Shown one piece after another: positions 10,318 through 19,360 of a DNA stretch of 64,000 nucleotides. Under the pieces are notes generated by a model. It saw only the letters and a program-made list of their open reading frames with translations. It made no database searches and was not told where the DNA came from. This stretch comes from Coprococcus eutactus (GTDB lineage: Bacteria > Bacillota > Clostridia > Lachnospirales > Lachnospiraceae). The position numbers and the translations under genes are program-made. Position 1 is the first letter of the stretch. Each line of letters opens with the position of its first letter. The DNA lies in contig NZ_CP102278.1 of the NCBI RefSeq assembly GCF_025149915.1, forward strand, positions 1 through 64,000. The letters run 5' to 3'.

Positions 10318-10923
10318 ATGGACAAACATATAAAAGCACCATTTGACAGGGATGAAGTAAAAAAACTCAAAGCAGGAGATTATGTATATATAGATGGAAT
10401 AGTGTACAGTGCTAGAGATGCGGCGCACAAGAGAATGTATGACTCTATCATGGAATCGGGATGTTATGATGCAAGCGGAACGGAGCTGTATGAAAAGGGG
10501 ATAGTTCCAATTGATCTGAATGGCAATGTTATATATTATCTAGGACCGACACCGGCAAAACCGGGACAGATTATAGGATCAGCCGGGCCTACTACCAGCA
10601 GCCGTATGGACAAATACACACCGCTTATACTCAGCAAAGGATTGTGTGGAATGATCGGGAAAGGTAAGAGAAGTCCGGAAGTTATAAATGCAATAGTTGA
10701 CAATAAAGCAGTATATCTGGCTGCTGTCGGAGGAGCGGGAGCACTTCTCTCAAAGTGTATAAAGGAATCTGAGGTCATAGCATATGATGATCTGGGAACA
10801 GAGGCTATAAGAAAGATGAGGGTGGAGAATTTCCCTGCTATAGTCGTCATAGATTCGGAGGGACACAACCTTTATGAAACGGCTGTCACGGACTATCTTG
10901 CTGAAAAAGAGGCAAAACAATAA
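10318..10923 (+). CDS. Fumarate hydratase class I, beta subunit
   Basis: The 201-residue protein is the C-terminal half of class I fumarase or tartrate dehydratase. The substrate-binding signature GSAGPTTSSRMDKYTP is present, with the conserved KGLCGMIGKGKRSPEV and AVGGAGALLSKCI segments. Together with the preceding alpha subunit it forms the heteromeric enzyme of the reductive branch of the citric-acid cycle in anaerobes. The start has GGGAAAGGAA eight bases upstream of the ATG. A long AT-rich gap follows, so the operon probably ends here, although no convincing terminator hairpin was seen. Confidence 0.9.
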   Translation: MDKHIKAPFDRDEVKKLKAGDYVYIDGIVYSARDAAHKRMYDSIMESGCYDASGTELYEKGIVPIDLNGNVIYYLGPTPAKPGQIIGSAGPTTSSRMDKYTPLILSKGLCGMIGKGKRSPEVINAIVDNKAVYLAAVGGAGALLSKCIKESEVIAYDDLGTEAIRKMRVENFPAIVVIDSEGHNLYETAVTDYLAEKEAKQ

Positions 10924-11038
10924 CACATCAAAATTAAAAGCTAATTAAAAATATTTTATTGTAAAAATAAATATATATAGATAATAAAATTAGTGAAAAT
11001 AAACAAAATAATTGGTGAAAATAACAAATACTATCTGG

Positions 11039-11067
11039 TTGACGAAAATATATAAAACCTGTAAACT
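11039..11067 (+). promoter_or_regulatory. Candidate sigma-A promoter for the FN3 protein
   Basis: TTGACG (11039-11044) and TAAACT (11062-11067) are separated by 17 bases in AT-rich DNA about 110 bases upstream of the fibronectin-III gene. This implies a 5' leader of roughly 100 bases, in which no known riboswitch was recognised. Confidence 0.55.
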
Positions 11068-11173
11068 TAAAAATGAGGGAGATAAGGTTCAAAATGAGAA
11101 GAAATACTTTTTATTAGAAACCTGTAGAAGGTATTAAAAAGGAGCTTTTAAGGAAAGGAAAAGGAGAGATTTA

Positions 11174-12430
11174 ATGAGAAGAGAAAGAACATTCAAGAAA
11201 TCACTGTTATTCCTTGCAATAATGTCTATCATGATATTTGCAATGTCAATAACAGCATCAGCAGCTGCTACCAATATCAAGCAGACTGAGGGAACAGAGA
11301 GATATGTAGAGCTTTCATGGGATAGCAGCAACGGAAGAGCAGATCGTTATAAGGTGTACTACTCAACAAGTGAGAATGGAAAGTATACAGCAGTGACAGA
11401 CTATACTTCATCATCAACATCAAAGATGATAAGAGACCTCAATGCCGGATCAACATACTATATAAAGGTTGCATCTTATTCAAGCTATAACTCATCAACA
11501 GCTTACAGTGTAAGTGCACCTGTTCAGGTAGTTACAGCACCTATAAGTGTAAATAGCGATTCAATCCTTCAGACAGCAGGAACACCTTCATCATTTACAG
11601 TAGGATGGTCAAAGGTAGTTGGAGCAACAGGATACATAGTAACAAAGGACAATGGAAGCAGCAAGGCATCAAAGAAAGTCAGTACTAACAAGGCTGCAAT
11701 CAAAGCAACAGCCGGCAACAGATATAATGTTAACGTAGTTGCATACAGAAAGGCTCCTAAGACAGGATTTGTTGCAAAGTCATATTCATCAACAGGTTAT
11801 GGAATGAAGTCTTCACCATCAACTCCTATGTACTTTGCAGATGCTACAAAGGGTGGATTATCATGGACACCTACAAGCTCATCAAAGGCTTACCCAACAC
11901 TTTATTGGACAGTAAATCCTAACGACAAGACATCTCCTGACGGATATCAGATCGAGATCTACACAGTAGATGGAAAGAAGAAGATAACAACAGCTAAGAC
12001 ATCAAGAAAGAATATCTCAATAGCATCAGCATCAAGCAACAAGTTGATAAAGAACAAGGGATTCAAGGCGAGAATCAGAGCGTACATAAAGAATGACAAG
12101 GCAACTTGTGTCAGCAAGTGGTCAGCAATGAGAACAGTTATTCCACAGGCTTCAATCAAGATAACAGCTTCAAGCCATACTTCAGCTATGGTTAAATGGC
12201 CAAAGGTTGCAAATGCAACAAAGTACATAATATATGTAAGCAGGGATTCAGGATACTCAGACAGTGGTCACTGGGCAAAGAAGGAGTTAAGTGCTTCTAC
12301 AACTTCATACAATATAAAAGGACTTACAAAGTGGAAGGATTTTGGAGTATATGTTATACCTGTAGTCAAGGTAAAAGGAAAAGCATATAAGGCATATAAG
12401 ACATGGTATACATACACATATGTGTACTAA
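11174..12430 (+). CDS. Secreted fibronectin type III domain protein
   Basis: The 418-residue protein has a signal peptide (1-31: basic start RRERTFKK, hydrophobic LLFLAIMSIMIFAMSI, cleavage near ASA-AA). At least two fibronectin-III-like modules follow, the clearest at 33-118 with VELSWDSSNGRADRYKVYYS and LNAGSTYYIKVASYS. A similar C-terminal module is at about 325-418 (SAMVKWPKVANATKYIIYVS). The rest is rich in Ser, Thr and Lys. No catalytic domain or sortase motif is visible, so it is probably an extracellular or loosely wall-bound adhesion or scaffold protein. A strong AAAGGAGAG site precedes the ATG. The function is unknown. Confidence 0.8.
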   Translation: MRRERTFKKSLLFLAIMSIMIFAMSITASAAATNIKQTEGTERYVELSWDSSNGRADRYKVYYSTSENGKYTAVTDYTSSSTSKMIRDLNAGSTYYIKVASYSSYNSSTAYSVSAPVQVVTAPISVNSDSILQTAGTPSSFTVGWSKVVGATGYIVTKDNGSSKASKKVSTNKAAIKATAGNRYNVNVVAYRKAPKTGFVAKSYSSTGYGMKSSPSTPMYFADATKGGLSWTPTSSSKAYPTLYWTVNPNDKTSPDGYQIEIYTVDGKKKITTAKTSRKNISIASASSNKLIKNKGFKARIRAYIKNDKATCVSKWSAMRTVIPQASIKITASSHTSAMVKWPKVANATKYIIYVSRDSGYSDSGHWAKKELSASTTSYNIKGLTKWKDFGVYVIPVVKVKGKAYKAYKTWYTYTYVY

Positions 12431-12496
12431 AATCTTAGATATATACATATAATAGATCCATAGGATCTGGTATGTGTATAAAAGATATGTTAACAA

Positions 12497-12535
12497 AAGA
12501 GATCAGGTGGAAACATGGTTGATGCCTGATCTCTT
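12497..12535 (+). terminator. Probable terminator after the FN3 gene
   Basis: AAGAGATCAGG (12497-12507) pairs with CCTGATCTCTT (12525-12535). The U-tract after it is poor, so efficiency is uncertain. Confidence 0.55.
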
Positions 12536-12574
12536 AGTTTATAGAGTTTATTCTAAAATTAGAGAAAAAAGTTA

Positions 12575-12603
12575 TTGACAATGAACTCATATTTTGTTAT
12601 TAT
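12575..12603 (+). promoter_or_regulatory. Promoter of the tRNA cluster
   Basis: A perfect -35 TTGACA (12575-12580) and -10 TATTAT (12598-12603) with 17-base spacing lie just upstream of three tRNA genes, as expected for a strong stable-RNA promoter. Confidence 0.75.
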
Positions 12604-12659
12604 TAACAAGCGTCAAAAATTTAATACTCTTTGGTAGGAGATTTTTATTTAGGCATTTT

Positions 12660-12747
12660 GCAGAAGTACTCAAGTGGCTGAAGAGGCGCCCCTGCTAAGG
12701 GTGTAGGCCGTTTGCGCGGCGCGAGGGTTCAAATCCCTCCTTCTGCG
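12660..12747 (+). tRNA. tRNA-Ser (GCT)
   Basis: The 88-base cloverleaf has an acceptor stem GCAGAAG/CTTCTGC, a long variable arm typical of serine tRNAs, the T-loop GGGTTCAAATCCC and discriminator G. The anticodon GCT sits in CCCCTGCTAAGGG and reads AGC/AGU codons. CCA is not encoded. Confidence 0.95.
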
Positions 12748-12780
12748 TTTTCTTTTTAAAGGAGATGCTTGTGACGTTAT

Positions 12781-12852
12781 TCCTCGATAGCTCAATGGTA
12801 GAGCACTCGGCTGTTAACCGAGGGGTTGTAGGTTCGAGCCCTACTCGGGGAG
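12781..12852 (+). tRNA. tRNA-Asn (GTT)
   Basis: The 72-base tRNA has acceptor stem TCCTCGA/TCGGGGA with one G-U pair, anticodon GTT in CGGCTGTTAACCG, T-loop GGTTCGAGCC and discriminator G. CCA is not encoded; it would be added by a tRNA nucleotidyltransferase such as the one at 28283. Confidence 0.95.
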
Positions 12853-12867
12853 CTTATAATTTAATAT

Positions 12868-12938
12868 GGTGCGATAGCCAAGTGGTAAGGCCCCGGTCTG
12901 CAACACCGTCATCGCCGGTTCAAATCCGGCTCGCACCT
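12868..12938 (+). tRNA. tRNA-Cys (GCA)
   Basis: The 71-base tRNA has a perfect acceptor stem GGTGCGA/TCGCACC, anticodon GCA in GGTCTGCAACACC and the discriminator U that is the main identity base of cysteine tRNAs. CCA is not encoded. Confidence 0.95.
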
Positions 12939-12946
12939 CTTCTAAG

Positions 12947-12978
12947 AAACCTTGTTATCTAAGTTGATAACAAGGTTT
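12947..12978 (+). terminator. Terminator of the tRNA cluster
   Basis: AAACCTTGTTATC (12947-12959) pairs perfectly with GATAACAAGGTTT (12966-12978) across a six-base loop, followed by a T run. It ends the Ser-Asn-Cys transcript. Confidence 0.9.
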
Positions 12979-13047
12979 TTGTGTTATAAATCTGTCAATT
13001 TGCACTGATAAGTGGCCTGTAGTTATACAACATGAACATACAAAATC

Positions 13048-13076
13048 TTGAATATGTATTTTCGTTTTGGTATACT
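13048..13076 (+). promoter_or_regulatory. Candidate promoter for the FHA gene
   Basis: TTGAAT (13048-13053) and TATACT (13071-13076) are spaced by 17 bases, about 43 bases upstream of the FHA-protein start codon. Confidence 0.6.
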
Positions 13077-13118
13077 GTAGAAGTATTAGTGGATATTTTT
13101 ATGTGCGGGAGGTAGGAT

Positions 13119-14597
13119 ATGACTCAGGCGTTGAGGGAATATAAGAAAATAGAATATAAATTGGATCAGGTTACACCTATTAACAAGTATGAGCTCAATG
13201 CTTATAATGTACCATTTGCAGGTAATACAAGTATGTGCAGAGAGATATTTGTTAAGGGGGAGCGAAAGCTGGAGTTTTCAATAGATGGAGACATGAGTTT
13301 TCTTCAGATCATGCAGAAACCGGTATTTAGTGATGAACTGATAGAGTACATATTCAGTATAAGTAAGCAGCTTGTTTCAATAATACAGAATGGACTTGCA
13401 TTTGATAAGATAGTATGGGACTGCAATTATATGTTTGTAAGACTGCGCGATTTCAGTGTACAGCTTTTGTACCTTCCACTGGATACAAGATTTGAGACAA
13501 GAAACATAGGTGATTTCATAAAGGAAATGTTGTCAGGGTTTGTTTTTGCACATACACCAGCTATAGAGTGTGCTAATCAGATAGTGGATTACTTCAACGA
13601 TCACAGAGAATTTGATGCTTTTCATTTCAATGAGTTTGTGTCAGAACTCAGGTCAGCCAGCCAGCTCCTAATAATTCAGGGAGAGAAGTGCAGAAGTGAG
13701 ATACTTTCCGATGTGAATGACAGCAACAGCAAAGAGAAAGCCATACAGAAGGCGGAAGAGGCTGCAAAAAGGGCTGAGGAAGCCAGGATAAATGCCGAGA
13801 ACGAGGCAAAGAGACAGATCCAGGAGGCAAAATATCAGGCCGAGCTTGCAAGACAGGCCGAGGAGAACAGAATGAAGGCTGAAGCCGCCAGGGTAGAGGC
13901 TGAGATATGGAGACAGAAGGTTGCCGCCGAGGCAAGAGACTATGAGAGAACGGCTATTCTCGTCACACAGGACAACCCGGATGAGAATTCAGATAGTTAT
14001 GATGATATGGAGAAGGTGCGTGTTGAGCAGATGCTTAAGACAGTCATGGAAGAGAGGCAGAGAGCGGAGAAGGCTTCATCACAGTATGCTGATGAGATAA
14101 GACGTGCCAGAGAACAGGAGATGCAGGCAGAAGAGGCCAGAATGCAGGCTGAGTTTGCTGCAAGAAAGAATGAGGAAGAGGCGAAACGCCAGGCTGATCT
14201 TGCGAGACGTCAGGCTGAAGAGGCCAAAAGACTCAGTGAGCAGGTGGATGAAGAACCGCCAACTACTCTGTTTAGCAACAGAACTCTTGTGAGCGAAAAT
14301 ATACCAACTTTGATGAGAGTTAGCACAGGAGAGACAGTTCAGGTAACTAAACAGGTATTTTGTATAGGAAAAGCTGATCAGGGAGTTGACTATAAAGTCA
14401 TAGGAAATAAATCAATAAGCAGGAGACATGCTTATATAACAAGCATCAACGGAATAAATTATCTGAGGGATAACAATTCCACAAACCATACTTTTCTCAA
14501 TGGAACACAGGTATACAGTAATGTGGATGTGCCTATACCTGATAACAGTGTGATAAGACTTTCAAATGAGGAGTTTATTTTCAAGACCAACTCATAA
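13119..14597 (+). CDS. FHA-domain protein with DUF6382-like N terminus and coiled coil
   Basis: The 492-residue protein has three parts. Residues 1-200 resemble the DUF6382 domain often found in front of FHA domains in Clostridia. Residues about 205-395 are an Ala/Glu/Lys/Arg-rich coiled coil with repeated AEEAKRQAE-type heptads. The C-terminal FHA fold (about 405-490) contains KSISRRHAYI and NNSTNHTFLNGTQV, which supply the Arg, Ser, His and Asn residues that bind phosphothreonine. It is probably a cytoplasmic reader of Ser/Thr phosphorylation. It heads a run of envelope-related genes that includes a SEDS protein, so a role in cell-wall signalling is inferred. GGGAGG precedes the ATG. No kinase gene is in the window. 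Confidence 0.85.
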   Translation: MTQALREYKKIEYKLDQVTPINKYELNAYNVPFAGNTSMCREIFVKGERKLEFSIDGDMSFLQIMQKPVFSDELIEYIFSISKQLVSIIQNGLAFDKIVWDCNYMFVRLRDFSVQLLYLPLDTRFETRNIGDFIKEMLSGFVFAHTPAIECANQIVDYFNDHREFDAFHFNEFVSELRSASQLLIIQGEKCRSEILSDVNDSNSKEKAIQKAEEAAKRAEEARINAENEAKRQIQEAKYQAELARQAEENRMKAEAARVEAEIWRQKVAAEARDYERTAILVTQDNPDENSDSYDDMEKVRVEQMLKTVMEERQRAEKASSQYADEIRRAREQEMQAEEARMQAEFAARKNEEEAKRQADLARRQAEEAKRLSEQVDEEPPTTLFSNRTLVSENIPTLMRVSTGETVQVTKQVFCIGKADQGVDYKVIGNKSISRRHAYITSINGINYLRDNNSTNHTFLNGTQVYSNVDVPIPDNSVIRLSNEEFIFKTNS

Positions 14598-14673
14598 TTT
14601 GTATGAGTCATATTTGGTATATAAGATATGTTAAAAACATGTGATCAGAACATGTAAAGATGGAGGAGATATT

Positions 14674-16389
14674 ATGTATTGTGATAATTGTGGATGTGAA
14701 TTGGGGGAGAATAGTAGAAAATGTCCAGTATGTGGAAAAGAGTTTCCTATGATAAATCCAGTTCAGGAAGACGAAGAAGGAACCACTGTCCTCACATCAT
14801 CCCAGATGGGACATGCTGATGTACAAGAAAATACAGGTGCACAGAACCAGAATGGCGGAAATAAACCGGAAAATCAGAATCATGCAAATGGTCAGACTCT
14901 TGGAGTTCAGAAACAAACGAATGGTCAGATTCCTGGAGTTCAGAAACAGACGAATGGTCAGATTCCGGATAACCAGGACATCATGATAAGAAAAAAAGGC
15001 GAGAAAAAAGGAATGAGTAAGGGTGCGAAGGCAGCTCTGATAATAATTCCTATATTAGTTGTCGCAGCAATTGCGGTTCTTGCAGTCATATATGTTCCAA
15101 AGTTCAGAAAATACAACGAAGCTGAAGATCTGATGACACAGGGAAAGGTCGAGGAGGCAGTTACTATTTACAAGGATCTTGGAGACTTTAAGGATTCGTA
15201 TATCAAGGGTAACGGAGCAGCTTATTACAGATATGCCGCAGAGCTTGAAAAGGATGGAAGAAATCTTGAGGCTGCCGAGTATTATAAGAAATCTGCAAAC
15301 AGCATGAAGGCTGCAGAGGATTACGGCAGATCAGACGATAAGAATTCAGATGAAATAGACAGTTCGGACGCATTTGATAAGGCGGATCAGTGTTATTACA
15401 ACGCCGGAATGGATCAGATGAATGCAGCATCGTATGATTCTGCTATAGAGGCGTTCAAGAACGCGGGAACATACAAGGACTCATCAGATAAGGTCATAGA
15501 GTGCACATACAAGAAGGCACAGGCTTTGATAGGTTCTAAGGACTATGACGGTGCCATAGAGATACTTTCAACTATAGAAGATTACAGCGATGTCAAGAAT
15601 CTTCTTGCCCAGTGTTACTATAACAAGGGATCCGAGCTCTTAAAGGCAGGAAAGTATGACGAGGCATATGATATGTATACAAAGTCAGAGTATGACGACT
15701 ATAAGAAAAAGGCAAGTGAGTGTATATATCAGAAAGCGGGCGAGTACTACAAAGAAAAGGATTACAAGAATGCACTCAAAAGCTATGAAAAGGTAGATTC
15801 AAGTTATAAGAAGTGTATTAAAGAGAAAGACAAATGTTATATAGGTCTGGCAAGTCAGGAGTATAAAAACAAGAATTATAAGAGTTCAGTCGAGTATTAT
15901 GAAAAGGTTCAGAAAACCGATGTGTCAGAAAAAATAGTCAAGGCAAAGCTTGCATATATAAGTGCAAATAAAAACGCTTCAAATGAGACGACAATGACAT
16001 ATATAGGACAACTCAGATATGCAGGCAATGAAAAGGCTCAGAAGGTATTTTTGGAGCTTGTGAAGTGGAATATAGAGTCATTTGTAAACAGTAGCGAAAA
16101 GGATATGGAGAAGAAGTCTAACACTATAACAGCAAAGGCTGGATCTGATATATATATACACACTTCATTTAGTTTTTCAGGTGATGATTCAATGAAAATA
16201 AGTGGATATGTAGTATATTCAGATGGAAATAAATCTGACAGTATAAGTTTTTCAGATAATGTTGTAGATGGATGGTCTTCATGGGTCAAGATAAATGGAG
16301 ATGGAATACCAAAGGGTGTAACATATCTTTATCTTGTAAATGATAATACAGATAAAATAATTGAGGTTTATCCTTTTACTGTAAAGTAG
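14674..16389 (+). CDS. Zinc-ribbon, single-span membrane protein with TPR-like repeats
   Basis: The ATG at 14674 is chosen over an upstream GTG because GGAGGA lies eight bases before it and the protein then begins with the zinc ribbon MYCDNCGCELGEN. The 571-residue product has four metal-ligand cysteines (C3, C6, C17, C20) and a short EGTTVLT motif at 35-41. A Gln/Asn-rich linker with near-identical TNGQIPGVQKQ repeats follows, then a transmembrane helix at about 120-145. Residues about 155-460 are TPR-like repeats of the YKDS type (GDFKDSYIKGNGAAYYRYA, AGTYKDSSDKVIECTYKKA). The C-terminal domain is probably beta-rich and extracellular. Function is unknown; the architecture suggests a cytoplasmic-to-envelope sensor or scaffold. 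Confidence 0.8.
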   Translation: MYCDNCGCELGENSRKCPVCGKEFPMINPVQEDEEGTTVLTSSQMGHADVQENTGAQNQNGGNKPENQNHANGQTLGVQKQTNGQIPGVQKQTNGQIPDNQDIMIRKKGEKKGMSKGAKAALIIIPILVVAAIAVLAVIYVPKFRKYNEAEDLMTQGKVEEAVTIYKDLGDFKDSYIKGNGAAYYRYAAELEKDGRNLEAAEYYKKSANSMKAAEDYGRSDDKNSDEIDSSDAFDKADQCYYNAGMDQMNAASYDSAIEAFKNAGTYKDSSDKVIECTYKKAQALIGSKDYDGAIEILSTIEDYSDVKNLLAQCYYNKGSELLKAGKYDEAYDMYTKSEYDDYKKKASECIYQKAGEYYKEKDYKNALKSYEKVDSSYKKCIKEKDKCYIGLASQEYKNKNYKSSVEYYEKVQKTDVSEKIVKAKLAYISANKNASNETTMTYIGQLRYAGNEKAQKVFLELVKWNIESFVNSSEKDMEKKSNTITAKAGSDIYIHTSFSFSGDDSMKISGYVVYSDGNKSDSISFSDNVVDGWSSWVKINGDGIPKGVTYLYLVNDNTDKIIEVYPFTVK

Positions 16390-16397
16390 GTGAAAAA

Positions 16398-16715
16398 ATG
16401 ATAAAGAGACCTGAACTTCTTGCACTGGAATTTTACAAATCAAGGCCTTTCAAGGGCAGTGATAAGGGAATACGGTACATGATACAGAAGGATACAGTTC
16501 CGGTTGAAAGAGATAGTGAGAATCAGGATGAAGATGGCGAAACAGAAACAAAAACAGTCCTGACAGCATTTATATGGCCGGAGCCGTTCTGCTTTGAGGT
16601 TACCTCAGATGAGAAAAAAGGATCAAAGCAATTTGATTTTTCTGAAGAGGGTTTGTGTGAAGCGATAGACTGGCTGAATGAGAATCATGATGCGTATGTG
16701 TACAAAAAACAGTAA
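16398..16715 (+). CDS. Conserved-looking small protein of unknown function
   Basis: The 105-residue acidic soluble protein begins MIKRPELLALEFYKSRPFKG, a compact globular-looking stretch. It has a charged, probably disordered middle (residues about 36-53) and a C-terminal helix (EGLCEAIDWLNENHDAYV). No signal peptide, membrane helix or known motif was found. It starts eight bases after the preceding stop, with TAGGTGAAAAA in front of the ATG, and overlaps the next gene, so it sits firmly inside the operon. It may be a partner of one of the flanking membrane proteins; this is inference from context only. Confidence 0.7.
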   Translation: MIKRPELLALEFYKSRPFKGSDKGIRYMIQKDTVPVERDSENQDEDGETETKTVLTAFIWPEPFCFEVTSDEKKGSKQFDFSEEGLCEAIDWLNENHDAYVYKKQ

Positions 16716-18087
16716 AAAAATTATAAAAAAATTAATAAGGGTGGTAGCGGCTGTCATCGTACTGATGGCAGCTGTTGTTGCTATTATCCTCTTTCATTTT
16801 ATTAGAAAACCACAGGTGAAGCTTGTGGAGTCCATGACGAAGACTGTAAGCTCGTCTCAGAAATCCGATCTTAACAGCAGATATGGCACCTATGATATAT
16901 GTCAGCGTATGATAAAGGGAAATACAAATTTTTCATTTGAGGATACAAGTGATGAAACCGATGGAAAAACTGTTCAGATAGAGCTTCTCAGATCTGCGGC
17001 AGATCAGAAATTTTTTGCACAGACATCCATAGATGACAAGAGCTTTAAATTGTTTGTAAACAAGAAAACCTCTCTTATATATATAGATGACATGGCGGTA
17101 AGAATAAAATACGCGGATAATCTGATAACCAATATGAGCAACTCCCCCATAACAACAGTTCTTGGCCTTGACAATGAGACAGTGTATACATTTGGAAGTG
17201 CTTATGAGAATTGCATGAGACTGGCTGCAAATAATTATAAAGAGGATAATAATATAAAGACAGATGTCATAGAAAAAACATTAAAATACTTTCTGGATAT
17301 GCAGGGAGACTATGAAGGCAGCCGTGATATCACGGTTGGGGACAAGTCCCAGAAATGTAAAGTTTATTCAGTGGTGTTTGATGTTCAAGATTTTTATAAA
17401 TATCTTGATGATTGTTTTGGAACTCATGAACTTGATCTGCAGGAGGTTTATGATTCACTCAGCAAATATATGCCTGACTTAGAAACCATTGACAACGCTG
17501 CTGTTATGGTACATGATATAAAACAATTTGTGGATGATATATTGGATGGAGACAACATAACATTTTATTTTGCAATAAATAGATCTGGCGAACTGGTCAC
17601 ATTGTATGCAGATGATATATCGGACAGAAAAGTCAGCGTGAACCTCAGTTTTAGTGGAACTGACTACATAGCTCAGTCGTATGAACTGTCGGTAAATATT
17701 CCTGGACAGGATGGGAGATCATTTGTTTTTTCAAAGAAAGATGTCACGGATGGGGATGAAATAGGAGTATCATATAGGGCGAAGATAGACTCCGCGAGTG
17801 TTTCCGGTAATATAGAAGGTGGTCTTGATGTTTTGTTTTTGGACGACAATGCAGAGATCAACTTAAAGATCGGAAATGCAGGGATAAAGAAATCCGCATT
17901 GATATCCGGCAACAAAAAAGGAAGCAGTCTGGATTTTAAATGGAATGAAAATGGAGAGGGAAGTCTTCACATAGGCTGTGATCCGGATTCCATAGACAAG
18001 CCAGAGTACAGTGACAGTATAGATTTATTTGACACAGATATAATCAGCGCGTATAAATTTATGAAGAAGATAATGAATAACGGCTGA
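16678..18087 (+). CDS. Membrane-anchored extracytoplasmic protein, unknown function
   Basis: The 469-residue product has a Lys/Arg-rich N terminus, one transmembrane helix (about 21-43) and a large, beta-rich external part. The latter has repeated charged strands such as VNLSFSGTDYIAQSYELSVNIPG. Four in-frame ATGs (16678, 16687, 16690, 16696) occur within 20 bases, none with a strong ribosome-binding site. The start overlaps the previous gene by up to 38 bases, so translation is probably coupled and the exact start is uncertain. No catalytic motif or family was recognised. Its place before the SEDS gene suggests an envelope role. Confidence 0.7.
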   Translation: MRIMMRMCTKNSKKIIKKLIRVVAAVIVLMAAVVAIILFHFIRKPQVKLVESMTKTVSSSQKSDLNSRYGTYDICQRMIKGNTNFSFEDTSDETDGKTVQIELLRSAADQKFFAQTSIDDKSFKLFVNKKTSLIYIDDMAVRIKYADNLITNMSNSPITTVLGLDNETVYTFGSAYENCMRLAANNYKEDNNIKTDVIEKTLKYFLDMQGDYEGSRDITVGDKSQKCKVYSVVFDVQDFYKYLDDCFGTHELDLQEVYDSLSKYMPDLETIDNAAVMVHDIKQFVDDILDGDNITFYFAINRSGELVTLYADDISDRKVSVNLSFSGTDYIAQSYELSVNIPGQDGRSFVFSKKDVTDGDEIGVSYRAKIDSASVSGNIEGGLDVLFLDDNAEINLKIGNAGIKKSALISGNKKGSSLDFKWNENGEGSLHIGCDPDSIDKPEYSDSIDLFDTDIISAYKFMKKIMNNG

Positions 18088-18138
18088 TATAATAAATGAA
18101 AATTATACATACAGACCTGAATTATATGGAGATATGAT

Positions 18139-19329
18139 ATGAGTGATACAACTGCAGTAAACAACACAGAAAAGGGTAAATACACTTCAGGTGTAGTGTA
18201 CAAGATCATAATAGCTATGACATTTCTGATAGCATTTGGACTTATTATGGTGGCAAGTACATCAAAAGTTCAGGAAGTGTCGGAGAATTTCAGAGAGCAT
18301 GTTATATATATAGGTATAGGTATAGCTTTGGTATTTTTTTGTGTATATGTACCATATGGATGGTATAAAAAGCTTGCCTGGGTGGCATATGGAATATCCG
18401 TAATCCTTACAGCGTGTCTTATGAACAAATCGTGGGGAATTGAGGTAAACGGTGCTACAAGATGGCTTAAATTTCCAGGATTGCCACAGTTTCAGGTGGC
18501 TGATGTTGTAAAGACATGTATGATCATATTTATAGCGGCATATATAAGCAGTAAATGGCGTGAGATGGACAAATTCAAAACCATAATTATATTGTGGCTG
18601 GTAGTTGGCGCCGAGGCAGTGTTCCTTTATAAGGTATCGAATAACCTGAGTTCAGCCCTGGTTGTTTTGGGTATATGTTATCTCTGTACTTTTATAACAA
18701 GTAAGAACTGGAAGCTTCATCTTGTAGTTCTGATTTTATTCCTGCTCGTTGCTGCAGGACTTATAGGTTATGTTGTAACACATCTGCCAACACAGGATGA
18801 ATTAAAAAATGATGATAACAACTTCCGTTTTGGAAGAATTATTGGATGGCTTTACACAGACAGGTATGAGCTGGACGAGGGTTATCAGGTTAAACAGTCG
18901 CTCTATGCAATAGGAAGTGGATCACTTCTCGGCAAAGGCCTTGGAAGTGGTACCCAGAAGCTGGAGAAAATACCAGAGGCTCAGAACGATATGATATTTG
19001 CCATCGTATGTGAGGAACTTGGATTGGTTGGAGCAATACTTCTCTTCCTTATGTATGGATATCTCATATATCAGTTATACGTGATAGTAAAAGAGTCAAC
19101 AAATGTATTTGGAAGTGTTCTTGTAATAGGAACGATGGTACATTTTATATGTCAGATAATCATTAATGTATGCGTAGCCACAAATCTTTTTCCAAACACT
19201 GGTGTTTCACTGCCATTTATAAGTTCGGGAGGTTCGGCACTGATAACTACTATGATAGAATGTGGAATCTGCATAGGTGTGCGAAGTCAGCAGACAAAGA
19301 GAATGTATCAGAAACATCTGGCAGAATAA
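18139..19329 (+). CDS. SEDS-family peptidoglycan polymerase (FtsW/RodA/SpoVE)
   Basis: The 396-residue, multi-pass (about ten helices) membrane protein belongs to the SEDS glycosyltransferases, which polymerise lipid II with a partner class B penicillin-binding protein. Diagnostic segments are EVNGATRWLKFPGLPQFQ, KGLGSGTQKLEKIPEAQND with MIFAIVCEELG, and the C-terminal FPNTGVSLPFISSGGSAL loop. The aspartate of the family's catalytic region is present in AQNDMIF. FtsW, RodA and SpoVE cannot be separated from sequence alone; no PBP gene is adjacent. It is followed by an L,D-transpeptidase gene, consistent with wall synthesis. Confidence 0.9.
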   Translation: MSDTTAVNNTEKGKYTSGVVYKIIIAMTFLIAFGLIMVASTSKVQEVSENFREHVIYIGIGIALVFFCVYVPYGWYKKLAWVAYGISVILTACLMNKSWGIEVNGATRWLKFPGLPQFQVADVVKTCMIIFIAAYISSKWREMDKFKTIIILWLVVGAEAVFLYKVSNNLSSALVVLGICYLCTFITSKNWKLHLVVLILFLLVAAGLIGYVVTHLPTQDELKNDDNNFRFGRIIGWLYTDRYELDEGYQVKQSLYAIGSGSLLGKGLGSGTQKLEKIPEAQNDMIFAIVCEELGLVGAILLFLMYGYLIYQLYVIVKESTNVFGSVLVIGTMVHFICQIIINVCVATNLFPNTGVSLPFISSGGSALITTMIECGICIGVRSQQTKRMYQKHLAE

Positions 19330-19360
19330 GAGGATAACAATTGCTACGAGGAGGAAATGT

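Noticed and set aside
12765..12962. A 65-codon reading frame across the tRNA cluster
   Set aside because: It runs through tRNA-Asn and tRNA-Cys genes, which fold fully.
19277..19360. An N-terminal extension of the L,D-transpeptidase overlapping the SEDS gene
   Set aside because: It lacks a ribosome-binding site and would bury the signal peptide; the ATG at 19361 has GAGGAGGAA.
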